A DNA stretch of 64,000 nt, taken from contig NZ_JAUSUJ010000003.1 of NCBI RefSeq assembly GCF_030813915.1, positions 329,702 through 393,701 on the forward strand, written 5' to 3'. Below are positions 47,132 through 55,853 of the stretch, one piece after another (within the stretch, counting starts at the first letter, position 1; the number at the start of each line of letters is the position of its first letter). Origin of the DNA: Rhodoplanes tepidamans. Its GTDB lineage: Bacteria; Pseudomonadota; Alphaproteobacteria; Rhizobiales; Xanthobacteraceae. The notes under the pieces were generated by a model. That model saw only the letters and a program-made list of their open reading frames with translations, ran no database searches and was not told the DNA's origin. Position numbers and translations under genes: made by a program.

Positions 47132-48213
47132 CACGACCCCTCCTGCCGGTCGTCGGCCCCGCCGGCCGTGCCGCGGACCTCGACCCGGCATTCGACGCAC
47201 GGGTCGAACAGCGAAGCGAGCCGCCGGATGGTGCCGGACGGGTCGCCCGGACCGATCTCGATCCCGGCGAGCGCCGCGGCGCACGGGCCGCCGGCCGCGA
47301 AGTTCCACTCGGTCGGCGCCAGGATCAGATAGCGGGCGACCCGGTCGGAGCGATCCAGCGCCGCCAGATGATGAAGCCGGCCGCGCGGCGTCTCGACGGC
47401 CGCGAAGCCCGTGCCGGTGTCGAGCCGGCCGGCGGTGACGGGCGTCGCGTCGAGCGGCCGCACGCCCGACAGATGGGCGGCCGCCGCGGCGATCTCGGCG
47501 AGCCGCGCCGCGAGCCGCGCGGCCGGCTGCGTCGCCGGGGCGCCGCCGAGCGCCGCCCGCGCCGCCGGCCCGGTCTGCGGCGCACGGCCGGGCAGCCCGG
47601 GTTGCGCCGCGAAGGCGTCGCCGTCGCGGTCGAGCGCCGCCAGAACGGCCGCGTCGTCGGCGGCCGACAGCGGATCGGGCCAGCCCGCCGCGAGCCGCGG
47701 CAGGGCCGTCCGCGCGAAGCCCAGTAGGCGGCCCGCCCAGGAGCCGGCCACCCACTCGGCCGAGGCACCCCCGGCGAGGCCGAGCGCCGCCAGCGCGGGA
47801 CCGAGGGCGGCCGCGTCCACGGCCGTCCCGGCGAGCGCCGACAACGCCGCCGGGACGGCGGCACGCTCGGCCGCCGCCAGCGGCACCGCGCCGCTCCAGT
47901 CGATCACGGTCGCCCGCAGGTGCTCGGCCAGCCGCTCGGCGGCGAGCGCGTCGCGCTCGGCGTCCGGCGCCGGCCCCGCGAGCGCCGCACCGGCGGCGCG
48001 CAGCGCGTGCCGCGCCGCCGTCGCCTGCGACAGGCCGCACAGCGCGAACAGGCGCCGGGCGAGATCGGGAACGGCATCCGGCGCGCGGCCGACGAACAGC
48101 GTCGCCAAGCCACGCGGCCGCTCGCTGCGCACGGTGGCCGAGGCGACACGGCCGGCCCGGAGGTCGATCGAGACGATCACCCGGCCGGCGTCGATGCGCG
48201 CCTCGCGATCCAT
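47131..48213 (-). CDS. hupK: Hydrogenase maturation protein HupK (degenerate large-subunit paralogue)
   Basis: A 360-residue HupK/HoxV-type protein, related to the NiFe large subunit but lacking the full active site. The first motif is degenerate (LFALCGLSQATAARHALRAA, one Cys), the second is FDPCVECRVEV near the C-terminus, and RVARYLILAPTEWNFAAGG matches the segment before it. HupK/HoxV is thought to act as scaffold for Fe(CN)2CO assembly with HypC-type proteins. The gene is inverted relative to the rest of the hup cluster and lies beyond hupT; in the usual order it sits between hupI/J and hypA. It is followed by a hypB remnant rather than hypA. ATG 48213 is chosen at MDREARIDAGRV; a longer frame to 48303 is possible. 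Confidence 0.88.
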   Translation of the reverse strand: MDREARIDAGRVIVSIDLRAGRVASATVRSERPRGLATLFVGRAPDAVPDLARRLFALCGLSQATAARHALRAAGAALAGPAPDAERDALAAERLAEHLRATVIDWSGAVPLAAAERAAVPAALSALAGTAVDAAALGPALAALGLAGGASAEWVAGSWAGRLLGFARTALPRLAAGWPDPLSAADDAAVLAALDRDGDAFAAQPGLPGRAPQTGPAARAALGGAPATQPAARLAARLAEIAAAAAHLSGVRPLDATPVTAGRLDTGTGFAAVETPRGRLHHLAALDRSDRVARYLILAPTEWNFAAGGPCAAALAGIEIGPGDPSGTIRRLASLFDPCVECRVEVRGTAGGADDRQEGS

Positions 48214-48245
48214 CGCCGGCCTATCCGTATCCAGCTGTTGATTCG

Positions 48246-48263
48246 ATCGTCTATACTGACGAT
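48246..48263. promoter_or_regulatory. 18-bp dyad upstream of hupK
   Basis: ATCGTC and GACGAT flank TATACT, 33 bp upstream of the hupK ATG. The dyad has the T-N11-A form favoured by LysR-type regulators and lies just upstream of the LysR remnant on the plus strand, so it may be a leftover LysR box. It could also be part of the hupK promoter. The evidence is weak. Confidence 0.25.
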
Positions 48264-48269
48264 GATCCG

Positions 48270-48587
48270 ACGCCACCCGCAAGCGCGCGCTGGCCGGCCG
48301 CACGGGCTGCGGAGGCCGGCGTCGCCGTCGAGCCGGCGCTCGAGTCGAGCTCGATCGCCGTGCTGGCGACGCATCTGCGCGCCGGGGTCCTCTCCACCGT
48401 CATGCCGCGCGCGATGGCCGAGGAGCTCGCCATGCCGGACGGCATCGTCTCGATCCCGATCGTCGCCCCCGACGCGTCGACCCTGATCGGCCTCGTCGTC
48501 GCCAAGCGTGACCCGCAGACGCCGCTCACCGCCGCGCTCGTCGCCGAGGCACGCATGCTCGCGCCGTCGCTGTCCACGATGACGTGA
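48270..48587 (+). pseudogene. C-terminal fragment of a LysR-family regulator
   Basis: A plus-strand frame of about 105 codons encodes the end of a LysR-type co-inducer domain: VEPALESSSIAVLATHLRAG, then STVMPRAMAEELAMPDGI, SIPIVAPDAST and LIGLVVAKRDPQTPLTAALVAEARML, here described in pieces. The family ends in just this way (an LR-AG-STVMP segment, then a G-V-R-P-TP-A-A-A helix). The helix-turn-helix and first half of the effector domain are absent; upstream lies the start of hupK on the other strand. There is no credible start codon with a ribosome site, only an in-frame GTG at 48360. It is a truncated gene left by rearrangement. The original target is unknown. Confidence 0.7.
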
Positions 48588-48647
48588 ACGGACGCCGCCC
48601 GCGCTCGTCGCCCCGCCCGCCGCGGGCGGCGCGGACATCCCGAACCT

Positions 48648-51600
48648 TCACACCACCACGCCGGTGGCGGTCTGGAGCTGATGCGACATGGCCCGCAGCT
48701 TGGCGGCGAGGCTCGCCTGGACCGTCCCGGCTTTCTCGACCACGGTCGCCACGAACTCGATCTGCTCAAGCACCTCCGCGAAGGCGAACTCCGAGGCGCC
48801 GCGCCGCCACGACTGCAGATAGGCCGCGACGATCTCGCGCTGCTCGTTCTCTTCGAGCCCATCCTTGAGCAGGGCGCGGCCGAGCGCGATGTCGGCGAGC
48901 GCCACGCCGTTCTCGAAGCTCGGCCTGTCCTGATCGGCTTCCTGGACCGCGTTTTCGGTCCGGCGCAGACGGTCCTCCCGCTCGGCCGGAGCGAGCCAGG
49001 CCAGGCTCGCCCCCGCTGCCGCATAGTGCGACGGCATCGGCGCCTCGACCTTCAGCGCCTTCAGCAGAGCTTCCGCCAGCAGGCGATTGAGCAGGGCGCC
49101 GGTGGAGCCGGCACCGCCGCCGACCTGGCACGCCTGCGCTCTGCAGAAGCAGTGCCACATCTGGCTCAGGGCCTCGATCTGCTCCTGGTCCGCCAGCACC
49201 TGGGCGAGCCGCTTGTAACAGTCGCCGAGGATGCACCAGCGGGCGGCCGTGTAGTCGCCCCCGGGACCGTAGGGCTTCAGGCTCTCGATCAACCGGATCG
49301 CGTCCTCGATGTGTCGTCTCGCCTCCGGCTCGGTGCCGGGCTTCGCCCTCGCCCAGGTCCGGGCCGCATGCCGCGCCTTGAGCTGCGCGAGCTGCTCGAT
49401 CACGCAGATGGAGATCTTCGCCGTCTCCGCTTTCAGGGCTCTTTCGTAGGCTGCGATTCCGTCGTCGAACTTGCCGAGCGCCGCATGGGCCGCCCCGAGC
49501 GCCGTCAGCACCTCGGGATCGTCCGCCCAGCGGGCGGCGGCGCCGGACAGGGAATCGGAGATCGTCCGGAGCTGGTCGCGCAGCGGCTTCGGATCGCGCA
49601 TCCCGAGCGTCTGGGCGTTCTGCTCGATGTCCCGGATTTCGCTGATCAGCTCCTGCACGTGCACGCGGGTGGCGGCCTGGCGCGGGGCCTCGATGCGGGT
49701 GCCGTCGATCAGCAGGCGGTACGACGGATCGCCATAGCACTGGTACGCCCCCCACGTGTTGCTGTTCGCATAGGCGGGATCGTCGTAGACGGCTTGCCGG
49801 GCCGCCAGGGTCGCGTCGCCGAAGGAGCGCCGCGCGAACATCTCCTGATAGAAGACTTCCGCGAATCGTTTCGCCGCGGCGTCGTCCACGGCCCATCCGG
49901 CCGCGATCACGGCCCGTGCCCCGAGCGTGATGAACGCGGTTCCGAGATTGGCGGCGAGCTCGTGGAACCGCGCCGTGGCGCGACGCTCCGCGCTCGGGTC
50001 CGTCGACCCGAGATAGCAGCAGTTGAGGAACACGAGCTCGGGGATCGCCTCCATCTGGGCGACGTCCTCGGGCTCGAAGAACAGGCCGCCTTCCAGCACC
50101 ATGCCGGTGAAGGCCTGGCTCGCCGGATCCGAGTCGCATCGGCGCGGTTCGTCGCGGCTGGCCGTCCGCGTGCCGTCCGCCGCACCGGGCTTGCGGAAAC
50201 CGACGGCACCGTGCCCGGCGAGATGCATGATCCGCCATTGCCCGCACAAGATCGCCGGAAGGCTGCTGGTCCCGTTGCTCTTGCCGATCCGCTCGGTGAC
50301 CAGGAAGCCGTTCGCCTTCAGGAGATCGCGCACCCGTGCGGCCTCCTCGGCGGCGCCCCCGAGCGACGGGAAGACGGACAGCCCGGTCGGCGGATTGCCG
50401 ACCACCAGCGCTTCGACCCCCTTGGTCACGATCCGCCGGTCGGCGAAGCTCGGCTTGGTGAACTGGCGCACCATGCCGGCCCGCACCGAGAGCGGCTTGT
50501 CGCCCCAGGCGCGGGGCCGCCGCAGCAGCTCCCACGGATAGCTCGCGGCCTCGCCGTCGATCACCAGCACGCGGTGCCGATCGTCGGCCGATTCGCCCTT
50601 GAAGTCGGCCGGCAGCAGCAGCTCGTAAAGAACCTCCGCGGCGGACGCCTCGCCGGCCGCCTTCACCTCGGTCACGGCGCGATCGACGAACTCCCTCACC
50701 TTGCGGGGCGAGCCGACCAGAGACACCGACGCGCGTGCCCGGTCGGTCAGGTCGGTGAAGCGCAGCGAGCCCGTCTCGTCCATCTCGATCTTGAGCCGGC
50801 GCCACCACGCCTGATCCTCCCGCGCGGTCTGGCGCTCCAGGCCGCCCGAGACGGTCGCCACGAGACGATCGAACGCGAAATCGTCGAACGCCCCGTGGGC
50901 GCCGACTCCGAGATCGTCGAGCAGGTGCGCGGCCTCGATGGCGCGATCGCGGTAGAGCTCGACGAACTCCACGTTCGTGAAGGCGTCGGTGCCGAGCACG
51001 TCGTTGGCGGAGCGGATCGCTCCGAGCAGCGCGGCGAGCGCGTCCCGGGTCCGCAGGCCGCCCTCGCCGGTGCCGATCAGGATCATCGATAGTCCCATCT
51101 CGTCGGCCGGCTGCGTGCGCATCTCACGCACCGCCAGGGCGTAGCGTCGAAGCGCCCGCGACACCGTCCGCTTGAGGTTGCCCGGCGTGAGCGAGCCGAT
51201 CGGCCCGAGTCCGACGATCACGGCGCCGGGCGGCGACTGGGTGCCGTCGAGCACGATCTCGGCCGTGCCGATCGGACCGGGGTAGACGCGCACCCCGAGG
51301 CGTCGGCCGAGCCGGCCGTTCAGCGCACGATCGAGATACGCCTCGCTGCCGGCGATCGTGTCGCCCTCGTAATGCCCGACCGCCACCGGCCAGCGCGCGA
51401 AGGCGAGGCTGCCGTGAACCACACGGAGCCGGGTCCTGTGCCGCTCCGCGGCAGGCGGACGGCGCGCATAGTCCAGCGCGGCGGCGACCAGCTCCGCCTC
51501 GTCCGGAAAGACGCTGGGCATCTCGGCCGGCAGAGCCCGGCGCTCGCCGAAGCCGGTCGTGAACGAGGGGGCCTGCTCCGGCAGCCTGATCGTCCCGCCG

Positions 51601-54041
51601 CTCGCCAGCAGATCGAGATAGGCGTCGAAGGCCGGCTCGTAGCAGGCGAGCTCTCCCGGCTCCGCCGGAGCCCACCAGGTCCGGCCCGGAACCGCCACGG
51701 TGGCGGAGGTGCGGGCCGACGCCCGGCCGATGAAGAACTGCAGCCCGGCGTTCACATCCATCTCGATCTCGACCGCCGGCGTCCCGTTCACCTGGACAAG
51801 CGGCAGGCGGGTCGCGTCGAACCCGTCGATGGCGTCGCGGACCCGGCGAGCGCATTCCAGGAGCTTCGCCGACGGCGACACCGGCCTGCCGGTGCCGCCG
51901 ATGCGCGCCCACACCGCCGCGTCCAGCAGCTCCCGCGGGAGCAGATCGACGAGACCGGGAAAGCCGCGGAACGATTCGACGATGTCGATCTCGTCGCCGA
52001 GCGAGAGGAGCGCGAGATGCCGCGTCAGCCGGTGCTGCCCGGCGAGCAGACGGGCGATGCGCAACGATCCGCAGCGCGGAATGTCGAGCAGCAGGATCCG
52101 CCCGCCCCTGCGGCGCACGTAGGCTTCCATGAGCTCGGTGCAGCCGGCGAACCCGGCCAGCACGACGAGCCCGCCGGTGCCGTGGGCGACGATCCGGACC
52201 GGCACGGACTCGTCGGCCGCTCCGGCCTCCAGATGGCTCTTCAGCAAGGCCGCGAACCGGCCGCCGTTGTCCTCGAGCGAGAGGCGCCAGTCGTAGGGGA
52301 ACGCCACCACGTCGTAGGTCTTGTCGAGCCGTCGGGCGAGAGCGCCGTACGCCTCGGCGAGGATCGATTGCGGCATCACGGCCGAGGGGCTGCCGAGCGC
52401 GAGCTTGTCGAGCCCGTCCTGCGCCAGCGCCGCCACGTCGATCCAGAGTCGCTTGCCGCTCGCCTCGAGGGTCGCCCCCATGCAGTCCGGCACGACGATG
52501 ACGGTCGGCCTCGCGCCACCGCCGCGCTTGGTCGCCAGGAAGGCGCTCACCTCCTCGGCCTTTTCGAGCCGGCGGAAGCCCGCCTCGTCCCCGTCCGGCC
52601 GCGACAGCCCGGCGAGCAGCCGCTTCAGCGTCTTGTCGTTGCGGAAATAGTTGAAGTGGCTCACCTCCGCGCCCTTGTCGAAGTAGAAGCGGGCGGCGCG
52701 ATTCACGCGGGCGAGGCCGCCGTACATCGAGACCGTGTCGACGACGAGATCGTGGTCGCCGCCGTAGAACCAGTCGACCGCCCGCAACCCGAGACGCGCG
52801 AGCAGCGAGCCACCGTCGATGTCCCCGGCGAGGACCGAGAGGTCGGCGCTCGTCTCCACGCCGGGCCGGTTCAGGAGTGTGGTGAGCAGCGACTGCGGCA
52901 TCATCGCTTCGAGGCCGGGGACCGACTTCGGGTCGGTGCGCGACCTGATGACAGCCAGCAGGAATCCTTTCAGGAACGAGTAGACCTGCGATCCACCGAG
53001 GCCGCTCAGGTCGAGGACGCTGGTCGCCAGCGACAGCCAGCGGTCGAGCCGCTCCGAAGCGAGCGTGGTGCCGGCGGCCGGGCAGGCGACCCGGACGAAC
53101 CGCTCGACGACCGGCCGCTTCTCGCGCAGCAGCCGCCCGACCTGCTCCAGGGTCTCGATCTCCACCTCGTAGCCCGACGCCCCCTTCCGCTCGGCCGCCT
53201 TCTTCAGCTTGTCGAGCGTGTCCCTGAAGGTGCGCCCGTCGCCGTCCTGCGGCCAGCACAGCAGCTCGCCGATCATGCCGCCGCGCGAGTGACTCACGAG
53301 GTGCAGGCGGGCGCCGGTCGGCAGGGCCTCCAGCAGTGCGCGCGCATTCGCACTCGGGCTGACGCTGAGGGTCGGATGGTCGAACGCCAGGATGCGGTCG
53401 CCGTATCGGGCGCGCAGCGTCGCGGCTGCGGCCGCGCACCACGGCCGGTCGGTCGCCGCGAAGGCGCCGAAGCCGCCGATCGTGCTCGAACCGGTGCCGT
53501 GGATGAACAGGAGCTGCGGCTTCCCGGAGGCGCCGTCGTCCGCCGTGTACGTCGCCGCCGGCAGCGACGACAGGTCCCAGCGATGCAGCCCGTAATCCGC
53601 GCTGCGCCGCCCGTCGAACCATTCGGCGACCGGCTTGCCGGCCAGCCCGCCGGCGGCGTCGCCGAGAGCGGACAGATCGATGTCGAAGGTGCGGACCGTC
53701 TGGATGACGGCGCGACCGACGCCGCTGCGGGTGGCCGGCCCGGGAAGCACGACCGGGAGCTCGAGGGTGTCGCGATCCCCGTCACCACCCCGCTTGGCGC
53801 TCGGCGTCAGGTCCTCCACGAGCTGTCCGTAGCGGTGATAGAAGCGCGCGCCGGTATCCAGCGTCAGCTCGACGATCGTGTCGGACGTGAGGCCGTCGAG
53901 CTCCCGCGGCTGGGCGGCAGCGCGCACGGAGCCGGCCTGCATGGCCTGGACGTTCTTGACCTCGGCGACGCCGCGGAGAACGCCGAGCTCCGGCGGAGGC
54001 GGATTGGCGTCACGTTCTCCCGGAACACGGATCCGTGCCAT
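48648..54041 (-). CDS. Multidomain hydrolase-CHAT-TPR protein
   Basis: A 1797-residue protein with no signal peptide. Domain order by motif: an alpha/beta-hydrolase (about 165-450) with LLFIHGTGSS (oxyanion) and VSHSRGGM (nucleophile Ser near 250); a second, LCAT-like hydrolase (about 505-800) with TVIVVPDCMGATLE, VVAFPYDWR and VAHGTGGL, where the nucleophile Ser is replaced by Thr/Gly; a middle domain (about 880-1060, GAVIVGLGPIGSLTPGNL); a CHAT protease domain (about 1150-1430) with VIDGEAASYPWELL, the His in MHLAGHGAVGF (about 1272) and the Cys in VFLNCCYLG (about 1336); and C-terminal TPR-like helices (about 1480-1780). It probably forms an operon with the caspase gene just upstream. Substrates are unknown. 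Confidence 0.85.
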   Translation of the reverse strand: MARIRVPGERDANPPPPELGVLRGVAEVKNVQAMQAGSVRAAAQPRELDGLTSDTIVELTLDTGARFYHRYGQLVEDLTPSAKRGGDGDRDTLELPVVLPGPATRSGVGRAVIQTVRTFDIDLSALGDAAGGLAGKPVAEWFDGRRSADYGLHRWDLSSLPAATYTADDGASGKPQLLFIHGTGSSTIGGFGAFAATDRPWCAAAAATLRARYGDRILAFDHPTLSVSPSANARALLEALPTGARLHLVSHSRGGMIGELLCWPQDGDGRTFRDTLDKLKKAAERKGASGYEVEIETLEQVGRLLREKRPVVERFVRVACPAAGTTLASERLDRWLSLATSVLDLSGLGGSQVYSFLKGFLLAVIRSRTDPKSVPGLEAMMPQSLLTTLLNRPGVETSADLSVLAGDIDGGSLLARLGLRAVDWFYGGDHDLVVDTVSMYGGLARVNRAARFYFDKGAEVSHFNYFRNDKTLKRLLAGLSRPDGDEAGFRRLEKAEEVSAFLATKRGGGARPTVIVVPDCMGATLEASGKRLWIDVAALAQDGLDKLALGSPSAVMPQSILAEAYGALARRLDKTYDVVAFPYDWRLSLEDNGGRFAALLKSHLEAGAADESVPVRIVAHGTGGLVVLAGFAGCTELMEAYVRRRGGRILLLDIPRCGSLRIARLLAGQHRLTRHLALLSLGDEIDIVESFRGFPGLVDLLPRELLDAAVWARIGGTGRPVSPSAKLLECARRVRDAIDGFDATRLPLVQVNGTPAVEIEMDVNAGLQFFIGRASARTSATVAVPGRTWWAPAEPGELACYEPAFDAYLDLLASGGTIRLPEQAPSFTTGFGERRALPAEMPSVFPDEAELVAAALDYARRPPAAERHRTRLRVVHGSLAFARWPVAVGHYEGDTIAGSEAYLDRALNGRLGRRLGVRVYPGPIGTAEIVLDGTQSPPGAVIVGLGPIGSLTPGNLKRTVSRALRRYALAVREMRTQPADEMGLSMILIGTGEGGLRTRDALAALLGAIRSANDVLGTDAFTNVEFVELYRDRAIEAAHLLDDLGVGAHGAFDDFAFDRLVATVSGGLERQTAREDQAWWRRLKIEMDETGSLRFTDLTDRARASVSLVGSPRKVREFVDRAVTEVKAAGEASAAEVLYELLLPADFKGESADDRHRVLVIDGEAASYPWELLRRPRAWGDKPLSVRAGMVRQFTKPSFADRRIVTKGVEALVVGNPPTGLSVFPSLGGAAEEAARVRDLLKANGFLVTERIGKSNGTSSLPAILCGQWRIMHLAGHGAVGFRKPGAADGTRTASRDEPRRCDSDPASQAFTGMVLEGGLFFEPEDVAQMEAIPELVFLNCCYLGSTDPSAERRATARFHELAANLGTAFITLGARAVIAAGWAVDDAAAKRFAEVFYQEMFARRSFGDATLAARQAVYDDPAYANSNTWGAYQCYGDPSYRLLIDGTRIEAPRQAATRVHVQELISEIRDIEQNAQTLGMRDPKPLRDQLRTISDSLSGAAARWADDPEVLTALGAAHAALGKFDDGIAAYERALKAETAKISICVIEQLAQLKARHAARTWARAKPGTEPEARRHIEDAIRLIESLKPYGPGGDYTAARWCILGDCYKRLAQVLADQEQIEALSQMWHCFCRAQACQVGGGAGSTGALLNRLLAEALLKALKVEAPMPSHYAAAGASLAWLAPAEREDRLRRTENAVQEADQDRPSFENGVALADIALGRALLKDGLEENEQREIVAAYLQSWRRGASEFAFAEVLEQIEFVATVVEKAGTVQASLAAKLRAMSHQLQTATGVVV

Positions 54042-54116
54042 CGCTCCCTCCCCTGTCGGGCCGTCGCTGGAGCCGGTTCTGACCGGAACGGCAGCCGTCC
54101 GCGGGTGCCGACCCGA

Positions 54117-54986
54117 TCAGATCGAGAACGGCTTCTGGTTCATGAAATCCGCGGTGACCGGCCCGACCTTGAAGAGGTTGGGGGTCTGCCCGGGCGGCAT
54201 GCGACTCACGATGTCCTGATGGAAGCGATTGTATCCGCCGTCGAACCCGCCGTCGGCCCAGACCTTGAGCAGCGTCGCCGTGAATAGCCCGTTCCGCGCC
54301 CCGTCCAGCGAGAGCTGATGATCCATGCAGCCCGACAACAGGATCACGGACGCCTGCGGAGGCGTCTCGTCCGCGCCGGCGCTGGCGGACTGTAGCGCGA
54401 CGTAGAGATCGCTGTTGCGCTCGAACGTCCTGACGGCAACCTCGAACGGCATCATGCGCGGGCGGACGTCGTCCGGGTCCGTGCCGTCCAGGACGGCTTC
54501 ACGCGCCGTTCGCCGTGCGACCTCCTCGGCGGAGGGACCGCCGGCGTCGACCCTGGCGCGCGCGACCGTGCCGCTGTGGCAGCTGTCGGACAGCATCACG
54601 ATCCGCACGCCCGGCCTGAACCGCCCGAGGATGCGATAGATCTCGTCGTCGATCAGCTCGCGGTCGTACAGGCACCACGTCTCGTCTCGCTTGTCGTCCT
54701 CGTCGTTCGATGTGTCGGGCATCTGGCCGCCGTGGCCCGCATAGCTCAGCAGCAGGATGTCGCCGGCGCGAAGCGTCTTGGCGTGGTCCAGGACCTTGCG
54801 GATCACGTTCGCCGAGGTGGCGTCCTTGGTCAGCAGGAGTTCGGTCTGCTGATAGCCGAGCGACTTGGCGATCTCCGCCACGTCGCGTGCATCCGCCTCG
54901 CACGCCTTCAGCCGACCATCCCATCCCGCGTAATGATCGGGATCGACGCTGTTAAGTCCGATATGGAGAGAATACCCGACCCCCAT
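54117..54986 (-). CDS. Caspase-family (C14, metacaspase-like) peptidase
   Basis: A 289-residue stand-alone caspase-fold cysteine protease. The strand GVGYSLHIGLNSVDP is followed by the catalytic His85 in LLSYAGHGGQ, an acidic loop SNDEDDKRDETWCLYD typical of metacaspases, and catalytic Cys136 in MLSDSCHSG. A C-terminal segment (LLSGCMDHQLSLDG, GLFTATLLKVW) completes the fold. No signal peptide or extra domain is seen. ATG 54986 is preceded by GGAGGGGG; an upstream frame to 55052 lacks this. It lies 75 bp upstream of the CHAT protein gene and transcribes toward it, so the two caspase-fold proteases are probably co-expressed. One may process the other, which is an inference. Confidence 0.9.
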   Translation of the reverse strand: MGVGYSLHIGLNSVDPDHYAGWDGRLKACEADARDVAEIAKSLGYQQTELLLTKDATSANVIRKVLDHAKTLRAGDILLLSYAGHGGQMPDTSNDEDDKRDETWCLYDRELIDDEIYRILGRFRPGVRIVMLSDSCHSGTVARARVDAGGPSAEEVARRTAREAVLDGTDPDDVRPRMMPFEVAVRTFERNSDLYVALQSASAGADETPPQASVILLSGCMDHQLSLDGARNGLFTATLLKVWADGGFDGGYNRFHQDIVSRMPPGQTPNLFKVGPVTADFMNQKPFSI

Positions 54987-55366
54987 CTGCCCCCTCCGAT
55001 CGTGGATCGAGACAAAACGCCACCAGAAATTGTGATACGAACGGAATGCCAATCAACTGCAGATCGCATTTCTTTCGTCCCGCGACCATAACGATTGCGT
55101 GAGGCCGTGCCGAGCACGGGCGCCGCCGAAGGTTCTGGAAGATCGCCGCCCCTGACTTGGAAGAGTTCTCCAGGCCGGCTCGTTTGCCTCGGTCGGGGCG
55201 GCGCCTCGTTCTCCTGCCGAGATCATGTCCCGGCGCGGGTGTTGCTGGCGGCGGCTCACCGCGGATGCCGTCGCAGGGGCGGACGGAGGGAGCCGTTCGG
55301 TGCGCTGCTGCGAATCGCGGAACGGCGTGGCCGCTCCCGGGCTTGTCCTCGAACAGGGACAGCCGA
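54987..55366. other. Divergent intergenic region between caspase gene and proline-rich gene
   Basis: About 380 bp without a recognisable gene. The part next to the caspase gene (about 55010-55100) is clearly AT-richer than its surroundings (AAATTGTGATACGAACGG, AACGATTGCG on plus) and probably holds the promoter of the caspase-CHAT operon. The remainder is GC-rich and nondescript. I see no repeat, tRNA or attachment site. Confidence 0.35.
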
Positions 55367-55597
55367 ATGACCGACACACCCGAGCCGAAACCGCCGCCGA
55401 CCACGCCGACCCCGGGGGATCCGAACCCGACGCCGGCGCGACCGCCGGAGCCGAACCAGACGCCTCCGGCGGAGCCGATCGGCATTCCGCCCACGTCGCC
55501 CGCCGACGCGCCGGCGCCGGGCGAGCCCATCGGCGTACCTCCCGGCACCCCGCTCGAAATCCCGAGCACGCCGACGACGCCGGCCCCGGAGGCGTAA
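55367..55597 (+). CDS. Small proline-rich protein, unknown function
   Basis: A 76-residue acidic protein made almost only of Pro, Thr, Glu, Ala, Gly and Asp, with no Cys, Trp, Tyr or basic residue except one Lys and one Arg near the N-terminus. The motif EPIGIPP recurs as EPIGVPP 20 residues later. It has no signal peptide or membrane segment and should be disordered. AGGGA lies seven bases before the ATG. It is divergent from the caspase-CHAT operon and could be a linker-like substrate or a spurious frame. Composition-biased frames are common at this GC, so confidence is limited. Confidence 0.45.
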   Translation: MTDTPEPKPPPTTPTPGDPNPTPARPPEPNQTPPAEPIGIPPTSPADAPAPGEPIGVPPGTPLEIPSTPTTPAPEA

Positions 55598-55853
55598 AGG
55601 CGCACCGATACCCGGGCTCCGCGCCGACATCCGGGCTCCGCGTCGGCGGATGCGCCGCGACCGCCGGGCGTCCGCACGTCCCCCGTGCACCATGCCGGCG
55701 CGGCCCGCATCGATGCACCGGGCGACCGTCCCGTCCTGTCCCCTCGAACCGTCTCGTCATCCTAGCCACTACTCCGACGGGCCGGGTGGGTTTGACCCGC
55801 TCCCGGGCGCGGACGACAATCCGGCCACGAAACGAGATGGAAGCGGGGCGGCG

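Noticed and set aside
51372..54287. A 971-codon plus-strand frame opposite the CHAT protein
   Set aside because: It is antisense to clear hydrolase motifs and spans two genes. It has no ribosome site or family features.
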